From NCBI GenBank assembly GCA_026224775.1, contig JAMFRP010000040.1, positions 1 through 64,000 of the forward strand: a DNA stretch of 64,000 nt. Direction: 5' to 3'. Position 1 is the stretch's first letter. Each line of letters starts with the position of its first letter. This document shows positions 56,922 through 64,000 of this stretch, piece after piece. Below the pieces are notes generated by a model. The model was not told the origin of the DNA, made no database searches, and worked only from the letters and a program-made list of their open reading frames with translations. The DNA comes from Bacteroidota bacterium (GTDB lineage Bacteria > Bacteroidota > Bacteroidia > Sphingobacteriales > Sphingobacteriaceae). The translations under genes and the position numbers were made by a program.

Positions 56922-58745
56922 TTATTTATTGAAATCATAAAACCTCCAATTGGTTTTAAAGTCTTTGCTTAAAGGCGCTCCTGTAAGGGTAGCTCTTATC
57001 ATCTCAACCGGGATAAGGTTCTCCTTCATCACTGCATCATGGAATTGTTTATAGGTCATTTTTCCGCTATCAACCAGTTCGTGTTTCAGGCTCATGAATT
57101 GTAAGGCACCAACCAAATACGCAACCTGGTAAAGCGGACTATAATCACCCTCGAATGACCGCCTTACTTCGCCTTCGGCGTTCGCTTTTTCATGGCCTAC
57201 GCTATCAACCAAAAAGTTGATGCATTGCTGTGGAGTCCAGTTACCTAAGTGATAATTAAGCGAGAAGATAATACGTGCGCAACGGTGCATTCTCCAAAAC
57301 AACATCCCCAAACGTTGCTCAGGCGTTTGAGCTAAGCCTTTGTCGTACAATAACAATTCCCAATAAACCGCCCAGCCTTCACCATTAAATGGCGTTGCAA
57401 AATCCTGGCGGTATGGTTTATAGCGCGAATTCATGAAATATTGCAGATTATGACCTGGAATAAGCTCATGTTGTACAGTAGCAGTTGAGAAATCAGGGTT
57501 ATTGCCGCGCATACTCATCAGCTTGTTATCTTCCTGCATGCTATTGGTCGGGTAAGATATGCTAATCTCCTTGCCGCCTGTGAAAAATGGATTTACCAAT
57601 TGCCTTTGCGGGCTCATCATAATCATCCCCCAGGTTTCATCAGCCAGTGGAGGTATAGTTATCAGGTCTCGCGCTTTAATAAAATCTAATGACCGGTTGT
57701 ATATGCTTACAATCAACTCCGGTTGTTTACCCACTTCAACATAGCTGTTTTTAACTTTTTCAAGTGCCTTTTTCCAGTCGTTGCCATAACCCATCTCCTG
57801 CGATGCTTTCAGCACTTCTTTATTGCACCAGGCAAATTCTTTATTAGCCAATTTAATCAGTTCTTCCGGTGTATAAGGGATCATTTCAGCATTTAGCTGG
57901 TTAATCAATTCCTCACGCCCGATTGGTACGCCCACAATGCCGCTGGTATCAGCTTTTTGCATGGTGTGCAGTTTCCCTTTTTTTATAACCTGATGGCTGT
58001 ATGCATCCAGGGCACTATCCAATGCTTCGTATGGCGCAGGTGCCCACCAAGTAAACATTGGGTCATATCCGTTATAAAAATCGTAGAAGTTCTTTAGGCG
58101 GCTCTTTAGCCCTATCACAGCATCATGTGCCGTTATTGCCAATGGCATGTCTAAAGACTGAAGTTTACTGAACTGGGCTGACGCTGATTTAAGCTCCTTT
58201 AATATAGCATTAAGTGTACTAGCAACTTGCTGGCCGTTTACATTGGTGCCACGCCTACGTTCTTTTTCTAAAAAATAAATGCTATCCGCAAAAGGGATAT
58301 ATTGCTTTATGCTGCTATATTTTTGTTCCTGTTTTTGCAGATAGTCTAGTTCAAATTGTATTTTTTTCTTTAGCAAGATATAGTCAACCTTACCATAAAC
58401 ACTGATGGAGTTAAAATCTATCTGATCAAGTTGTTTTAAATAATCATTATTTACTTCTACCAGTCTTTTTCTTTGTTCGGGCGAAAAGAATACCGGGTCT
58501 TTATCCTGATATTCCTGATTCGGATCAAGATGATAGGGCCAATAAAATTCTTTGACGGCCTGAATATCCTGCCCGTATTGGATAATCGTACCACTTACCT
58601 CGGTAGCCTGCTCGTACATGCTTGCCGGAACATTGGTAGTTTGAGCCTTTGCAACAGGTGCTGATGAAAACAGGTATACGAAAAAAATTGGGGCGATAAA
58701 TAATTTTGACAAAATGCGGAACTCGTATTTTTTACAATAAATCAT
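56922..58745 (-). CDS. DUF885 family metallopeptidase-like protein
   Basis: 607 aa; VQHELIPGHNLQYFMNSRY (HExxGH), FNGEGWAVYWELLLYDKGL. Confidence 0.88.
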   Translation of the reverse strand: MIYCKKYEFRILSKLFIAPIFFVYLFSSAPVAKAQTTNVPASMYEQATEVSGTIIQYGQDIQAVKEFYWPYHLDPNQEYQDKDPVFFSPEQRKRLVEVNNDYLKQLDQIDFNSISVYGKVDYILLKKKIQFELDYLQKQEQKYSSIKQYIPFADSIYFLEKERRRGTNVNGQQVASTLNAILKELKSASAQFSKLQSLDMPLAITAHDAVIGLKSRLKNFYDFYNGYDPMFTWWAPAPYEALDSALDAYSHQVIKKGKLHTMQKADTSGIVGVPIGREELINQLNAEMIPYTPEELIKLANKEFAWCNKEVLKASQEMGYGNDWKKALEKVKNSYVEVGKQPELIVSIYNRSLDFIKARDLITIPPLADETWGMIMMSPQRQLVNPFFTGGKEISISYPTNSMQEDNKLMSMRGNNPDFSTATVQHELIPGHNLQYFMNSRYKPYRQDFATPFNGEGWAVYWELLLYDKGLAQTPEQRLGMLFWRMHRCARIIFSLNYHLGNWTPQQCINFLVDSVGHEKANAEGEVRRSFEGDYSPLYQVAYLVGALQFMSLKHELVDSGKMTYKQFHDAVMKENLIPVEMIRATLTGAPLSKDFKTNWRFYDFNK

Positions 58746-58931
58746 GATGAATAGGGTTGCCCTGCAACAAGGTTTGTAATACCTGAATATTGCCTGGATT
58801 TAACTTATAGCGTTATATGCTATAGCAAAAATAAAAGGATTGGTAACCGTAAAATCACCTATATTATCTGTTACTAACTGTTTTTTACCTAATACCGCAG
58901 ATTTAAAAAGTATACAGTTATATCAGGATAA

Positions 58932-59834
58932 TTAGCTGGCTATTTTTGAAAGGCTCTTTACGTTTTTGAAGTAGTTATCGAGGTATTCGCGTGGTGATAT
59001 GCCAATTACACATTTAAAAACACGATTAAAGTTGGTGATGCTTTTAAAACCGCATTTGTATGCAACTGTTGATATGCTCTCAAACTTATGTGCTGTAAGT
59101 TTTTTACAGGCCTCGTTTATCCTTATCTCATTTAAAAAAGAGATAAAAGTATGGCCGGTATGTTTTTTAAAGTACCTGCAGAATGATTCAGGTGTCATAT
59201 AAGCTTCCATCGCTACATCTTCAAGAGTGATAGGCTCACTATAGTTTTGCATAATGTAGTTGTAGATATTTCCTATCCTTATGCCCTCGTTTTCGGTAAT
59301 TGCCGGTATGCTGCCATATGACGAAAGCGGCTCAACTTTAGTATTGACCTTAAGCAGGCTATCAAGCAAATTAAAGAATTGCATCAATTGCTCAGGACCG
59401 GAAGTGTTTTTAATGGCATTCATCACCTGTGAAACTTCATGGAAGTTATCATCGGGGATCTTAAATCCTTGCTGATGCTGTTGAAGGAATATTTTAAAGG
59501 CCTTCATTTCGGGAAGATCGAATAACCCGGCCAGAACTCCATCCGGATTAAAAAATATGGTGAAAGCCTTGATTGACCGTCCACTATCAGAAGCAAAATA
59601 TTCAGGGCTACTTTTAAATAGGTGAGGCAAATTAGCGCCAAGAAGGTATATTTCTCCTGATGTGTAATCATGCATATTATTCCCTGCTATTAGGGTTCCC
59701 TCACCACGCTGTACCCATGTAATCTGCGCTTCAGTATGGCGATGTAGGTAAGGATAATGATAAGGTAACTCCACCTGATCGATTATTACGCTCTTGTCAT
59801 GAGCTACCGGGATGGTAAATTGCAGTACTTTCAT
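58932..59834 (-). CDS. AraC family transcriptional regulator (cupin + HTH_18)
   Basis: 300 aa; EPITLEDVAMEAYMTPESFCRYFKKHTGHTFISFLNEIRINEACKKL...VAYKCGFKSITNFNRVFKCVIGISPREYL. Confidence 0.95.
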   Translation of the reverse strand: MKVLQFTIPVAHDKSVIIDQVELPYHYPYLHRHTEAQITWVQRGEGTLIAGNNMHDYTSGEIYLLGANLPHLFKSSPEYFASDSGRSIKAFTIFFNPDGVLAGLFDLPEMKAFKIFLQQHQQGFKIPDDNFHEVSQVMNAIKNTSGPEQLMQFFNLLDSLLKVNTKVEPLSSYGSIPAITENEGIRIGNIYNYIMQNYSEPITLEDVAMEAYMTPESFCRYFKKHTGHTFISFLNEIRINEACKKLTAHKFESISTVAYKCGFKSITNFNRVFKCVIGISPREYLDNYFKNVKSLSKIAS

Positions 59835-60120
59835 GAGATGATCCTTTAAATTAATTATTGTGGAATTTACAATTAATTAACCTGAATATTAAAATAATTC
59901 TCAATATGGGATAATATATGAGAAGTACAGGTTAATTTTCAGCATCATGCCAAGTGCTTTATATGCAAAAAAAGAGCTATTACCGTATTATCAACACTTA
60001 AATCAATCAACAACAAAGTATTATTTTGATTTCACCTAAATTATCGAAATAATATAAAAGGATCAACTTGATTGTATCTATAATACTGATGATAAGCCGC
60101 CGGTAAAAAATGATACGCAT

Positions 60121-60153
60121 AAAAAAAGGACAGCAAAAAGCTGTCCTTTTTTT
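60121..60153 (-). terminator. Intrinsic terminator downstream of dadA-like gene
   Basis: aaaaaaaggacagcaaaaagctgtccttttttt. Confidence 0.85.
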
Positions 60154-60173
60154 ATGAAAGCAAAATTATGCTT

Positions 60174-61418
60174 TTAAAAACGATTGGGTGAAAAGGCGCC
60201 GATATCAATTGCAGTTTTTGATCCTTTTATTACCTCGCTAACCAGTAAGCCGGTTGCAGGGCCTAAACTCAGGCCCATCATACCGTGGCCCGTTGCTACA
60301 ACAAGGTTATTGTATTTGTTGCTGCGGCCAATGTAAGGTAACCCATCGGGCGATGACGGCCTGAAACCAAACCATATATCTTTTTCTGCCGGAACTTCGG
60401 GGTGCAGGTTAGGAAAATATTGCGGAATAGATTCAACTATTCCCCTCACCCTGTTCATGTTTATCCGCTTGTTGATCTTGTCCAACTCCATCGTGCCGCC
60501 GTATCTTAAACTACCATTCATTGGTGTTATAGCTACTCTTGCTTCGGCTAATAAAGCGGGTATTTGCATCCGTTTTTCAGGTTCCTTAACCATAAAAGAA
60601 TAACCTTTGCCCGGCATTAACGGCGCTTTAATATCAACCAGCTTAGCAATTGATGGCGACCATGAGCCACCTGCGATAATATAATTATCAGCTTCCCATT
60701 TTTGGGCCCCTGTAAATACACCCAATATTATCGGCCCCGAAGTTTCAATTTTAGTCACTTCATGGTTCCTTACAATATTTACGCCTTTTGCAGTAAGATA
60801 ATTTAATAAAGCTGCCATCAAAGCCTGTGGATATAAGTGGGCATCGCAACGATAATGAACAGCCCCCAAAACATCAAGTTCCAGATTTGGCTGAAGTGCT
60901 TTACACTGGGCAACAGTAAGCACTTCCATATCAAGGCCAAGTTTCCTGCCTTGCTCTGCTAAATGCGCTTCTTCTTCACCCGCTTTTTCTGTTTTGTAAA
61001 ACATCAGGATGCCGTTCTCGGTCAGCTCAAAATCAAAGCCCGGTTCTGTAGCAAGATCTTTATAAAGGTTTTTACTAAGCATGGATAGTTCAGTCAATGG
61101 TTTGGCTGAATCTTCTACGTGTTTATTGTTAGCATTCTTTAAAAATTTAATCCCCCATGAAATCAAATCAGGATTAAGAGATGGCTTAACATAAAAAGGG
61201 CTTTTATTATTAAACATCCACCTTACGCCCTGCTTAATCATGCCGGGTGCCGCTAATGGAACAAAGTGGCTTGGTACAATCATACCCGCATTGCCATATG
61301 AGCAATTGTCCGTCAAATCGCCTTTATCTAAAATGGTAACCTCATAGCCCGCTTTTGTTAAATAATAAGCAGAGCTAAGCCCCATTATTCCGCCCCCTAT
61401 AATCAATACTTTAGACAT
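60174..61418 (-). CDS. FAD-dependent D-amino acid dehydrogenase family (probable D-hydroxyproline dehydrogenase)
   Basis: 414 aa; VLIIGGGIMGLSSAYYLTKAGYEVTILDK; C-terminal RPSSPDGLPYIGRS...ATGHGMMGLSLGPATG; operon context. Confidence 0.88.
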   Translation of the reverse strand: MSKVLIIGGGIMGLSSAYYLTKAGYEVTILDKGDLTDNCSYGNAGMIVPSHFVPLAAPGMIKQGVRWMFNNKSPFYVKPSLNPDLISWGIKFLKNANNKHVEDSAKPLTELSMLSKNLYKDLATEPGFDFELTENGILMFYKTEKAGEEEAHLAEQGRKLGLDMEVLTVAQCKALQPNLELDVLGAVHYRCDAHLYPQALMAALLNYLTAKGVNIVRNHEVTKIETSGPIILGVFTGAQKWEADNYIIAGGSWSPSIAKLVDIKAPLMPGKGYSFMVKEPEKRMQIPALLAEARVAITPMNGSLRYGGTMELDKINKRINMNRVRGIVESIPQYFPNLHPEVPAEKDIWFGFRPSSPDGLPYIGRSNKYNNLVVATGHGMMGLSLGPATGLLVSEVIKGSKTAIDIGAFSPNRF

Positions 61419-61470
61419 AGTAATATTTTATATGCTTAAGCCACGGCCTAAGACTTCAAATCAAATTAGT

Positions 61471-62472
61471 TTATATCACCTGGAAACCGTGCGCGTAAGG
61501 ATCATCATCATCAATTTTTATGGTATTGTAGCCATAAACTTTTGCCCAGCCTTCAATTCCAGGAATGATAGCGTCTATCTCTCCTATTTTTACAACATCC
61601 TCAACAGTACCAATAAATTTACTACCGATGATGCTTTCATGGATGAATACATCGCCCTTTTTTAGTTTGCCCTTTGCATGCCATTGCGCCATCCTTGCAG
61701 ATGTGCCGGTGCCGCATGGCGAGCGGTCGATTGCTTTATCGCCATAAAATACCGCGTTACGGGCAGTAGCATCAGCAGATAATGTTTTGCCCGCCCATAA
61801 AATGTGGGTACAGATATTTATGGTAGGATCTAATGGATGAACAAAAGTAAAGTGCTGATTGATGAGATCGCGAAAAACCCTGCTCCATGCTATCAATTCA
61901 CCGGCGCTGTAATTTTCCAAACCCTTAAAATTAGGCTGAGGATCAATTATCGCATAATAATTACCACCGTAGGCTACGTCAAAAGTTAGCGCACCCAAAC
62001 CAGGGCACTCTAGTATCAGGTCCTGCGCGGCAAGATATGCCGGTACATTAGTTAGCTTAACCGATGTAACCTTGCTACCCTCTTGCTTGTAATTAATAAT
62101 AACCAAACCCGCAGGGGCTTCCATTCTTATAATTCCGGGTACTTTGGGTTTGATAAGACCTTCTTCAATAGCTATAGTTATAGTACCGATAGTACCGTGT
62201 CCGCACATTGGTAAACAGCCGCTGGTTTCAATAAATAAAACAGCTACATCATTTTCGGGATTGCTCGGCTCGTACAAAATACTACCCGACATCATATCGT
62301 GACCGCGTGGTTCAAACATTAAACCCGTGCGTATCCAATCATATTCTTTTAAAAAGTGTTGGCGCTTTTCGCTCATGCTCGCGCCTTTAAGGGATGGGCC
62401 GCCACCGGCGACTAACCTTACCGGGTTACCGCAAGTGTGCGCATCGATACAAAAAAAAGTTTTACTTGCCAT
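61471..62472 (-). CDS. 4-hydroxyproline epimerase (proline racemase family)
   Basis: 333 aa; IDAHTCGNPVRLVAGG, SGCLPMCGHGTIG (Cys), DRSPCGTGTSARMA (Cys). Confidence 0.93.
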   Translation of the reverse strand: MASKTFFCIDAHTCGNPVRLVAGGGPSLKGASMSEKRQHFLKEYDWIRTGLMFEPRGHDMMSGSILYEPSNPENDVAVLFIETSGCLPMCGHGTIGTITIAIEEGLIKPKVPGIIRMEAPAGLVIINYKQEGSKVTSVKLTNVPAYLAAQDLILECPGLGALTFDVAYGGNYYAIIDPQPNFKGLENYSAGELIAWSRVFRDLINQHFTFVHPLDPTINICTHILWAGKTLSADATARNAVFYGDKAIDRSPCGTGTSARMAQWHAKGKLKKGDVFIHESIIGSKFIGTVEDVVKIGEIDAIIPGIEGWAKVYGYNTIKIDDDDPYAHGFQVI

Positions 62473-62473
62473 T

Positions 62474-64000
62474 TTAGTCTTTAGTGAGGTTGTTATCTAT
62501 ATGCCTCCAAATTTTTAACGGGTTTGCTGCCTGCAATTCCAAAGGCAGAAGGCTATCTTCCCAATCCTGCCATGCAATAGGCCTTACAAACCTATAAATT
62601 GCACCAGTACCAACCGAAGTAAAACGGCTGTCGCTTGTAGCGGGGAAAGGGCCGCCATGCTGCATTGCCGCGCAAACCTCAACTCCTGTAGGTACGTTAT
62701 TCAATATTACACGGCCTGATATATCGGCCAATGCATTTAATATACCGGTATAGTTTGATAATTCGTCTTTTTCGGCCATAACTGTAGTTGTTAGCTGGCC
62801 TTCCAATGATTCTATTACCTGCTGTAACTGTGCTATATTATCACAAACTACTACTAACGACCATGGGCCGAATATCTCTTCGCTATATTTTTTATTAGCA
62901 ATGAAATCACTTGCTCCTACTGTTGCTACAGATGCTACCGACTGATTCGTTTTTTCGGTATTAACTGCTGTTGATTTAGCAATTATCTTAATACCCGGTT
63001 CAGCAATTATCTTATCTGAAAGTGACACATAGTTTTTCCATATCCCTGCTGTTAACATAGTTGCTGATGGTGTGGTTTCAATAGCACTCCCAAGGGCAGA
63101 AAGAAAACGATCTAATCCGGCTGATTTTACAGCTAATATTAAACCGGGATTGGTACAAAACTGACCCGCCCCTAAGGTTATAGATGATGCATATCTTGCA
63201 GCTACCGATTCAGCTTGCGAATCAAGTATGGCGGGCAGTAACACTACCGGGTTAATGCTTCCCATTTCTGTAAATACAGGGATAACGCTTTTACGCTCCT
63301 GAGCCATTCTTAATAGTGCCATACCACCATGATATGAACCTGTAAAAGCAACAGCCTTGGTTTGCTCGTGTTTAACCAATTCAGCGCCTATGGCATAACC
63401 ATCATCAAATAATAGTGAGAAAACGCCATCGGGCATGCCTGTTTCTTTTGCCGCTTTACTTATCGCCTGGCCAACCATTGCACTTGTACCGGGATGGGCC
63501 GGGTGAACCTTTACAATAACCGGGCAACCCGAAGCTAATGCCGAAGCGGTATCGCCACCGGCAACAGAAAATGCCAATGGAAAGTTACTTGCCCCAAAAA
63601 CAACAACCGGGCCTATCGGCGAATACATTCTCCTGATATCGGGCTTTGGCAAAGGTATACGTTCAGGGTTTGCGGTATCAATTACAGCATCAACCCATGA
63701 ACCTTCTTCAACCAGGTTGGCAAACATATTTAGTTGTCCTGTTGTACGGCCTAATTCGCCGGTTAACCTTGCAACAGGCAAACCGCTCTCGGCTACTGCT
63801 CTATTTATTAGTATTTCGCCTAAGGCTGTTATCTCGGCCGCAATAGCTCTTAAAAATTTTGCTTTATCGGCAGGGGCAATATGTTTGTAAACTTTGAATG
63901 CTGCAGTTGCAGCATTCAAAGCATTATTAACCATTAAAGTATCCGCTTTGTTAAAAGCACCTTCCAATTGCGCCCCTGTCGATGGATCGAAAGCTTTAAA
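62474..64000 (-). CDS. Aldehyde dehydrogenase (alpha-ketoglutaric semialdehyde dehydrogenase-like), 5' end beyond window
   Basis: VFGASNFPLAFSVAGGDTASALASGCPVIVK, VFTEMGSINPVVLLP, GQFCTNPGL; reading frame stays open to 64000 (FKAFDPSTGAQLEGAFNKAD). Confidence 0.92.
   Translation of the reverse strand, partial: FKAFDPSTGAQLEGAFNKADTLMVNNALNAATAAFKVYKHIAPADKAKFLRAIAAEITALGEILINRAVAESGLPVARLTGELGRTTGQLNMFANLVEEGSWVDAVIDTANPERIPLPKPDIRRMYSPIGPVVVFGASNFPLAFSVAGGDTASALASGCPVIVKVHPAHPGTSAMVGQAISKAAKETGMPDGVFSLLFDDGYAIGAELVKHEQTKAVAFTGSYHGGMALLRMAQERKSVIPVFTEMGSINPVVLLPAILDSQAESVAARYASSITLGAGQFCTNPGLILAVKSAGLDRFLSALGSAIETTPSATMLTAGIWKNYVSLSDKIIAEPGIKIIAKSTAVNTEKTNQSVASVATVGASDFIANKKYSEEIFGPWSLVVVCDNIAQLQQVIESLEGQLTTTVMAEKDELSNYTGILNALADISGRVILNNVPTGVEVCAAMQHGGPFPATSDSRFTSVGTGAIYRFVRPIAWQDWEDSLLPLELQAANPLKIWRHIDNNLTKD

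Noticed and set aside
1-64000. CRISPR array or prophage
   Set aside because: No regularly spaced repeats, cas genes or phage structural genes were seen; the repeats found are palindromic REP-like elements.

Overview
The window is a 64-kb chromosomal segment from a Bacteroidota genome, most likely Sphingobacteriaceae (Mucilaginibacter/Pedobacter-like; lineage inferred from gene content only). Ordinary core genes (M1 aminopeptidase, sterol desaturase, CdaA, TerC, polyprenyl synthetase, C1 peptidase, OmpA) lead to a tRNA-Ser(GGA). Two accessory blocks follow. (1) A ~17.4-kb genomic island sits at the 3' end of tRNA-Ser. It is bounded by a near-identical 22-bp att repeat (14 bp perfect; ~9357-9370 and 26768-26781), with a tyrosine recombinase at the left end. 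It carries degraded conjugative-element genes, an XRE / ImmA-IrrE / RNaseH-fold-like / Ser-Thr kinase cassette, and a tightly coupled four-gene operon (510 aa, 559 aa, 294 aa, 1699-aa DEAD/DEAH-DUF1998-like helicase). That operon looks like an anti-phage system I cannot match confidently to a named type. (2) Next to the island is a ~14-kb minus-strand RiPP cluster. It contains an OMP/TonB-type receptor, a GG-leader precursor with core QSSTTNPDDTNTNCNTVVFC, an HFCD (LanD-like) decarboxylase, a radical SAM/SPASM maturase, a helical helper, two further small candidate precursors, a C39 peptidase-ABC transporter, an HlyD-like protein, a full-length LanB and a LytS/LytTR two-component system. No LanC cyclase is present. 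This appears to be an uncharacterised hybrid lanthipeptide/rSAM pathway probably making an AviCys-type product. The right third holds arr (rifampin ADP-ribosyltransferase), a GH43 multidomain enzyme with a DUF5695-like protein, and a proline/hydroxyproline peptide utilisation region (DPP-IV-like, aminopeptidase P, permease, DUF885, AraC, DadA-like, 4-hydroxyproline epimerase, KGSA dehydrogenase running off the edge). Several palindromic REP/MITE-like intergenic repeats are also present.
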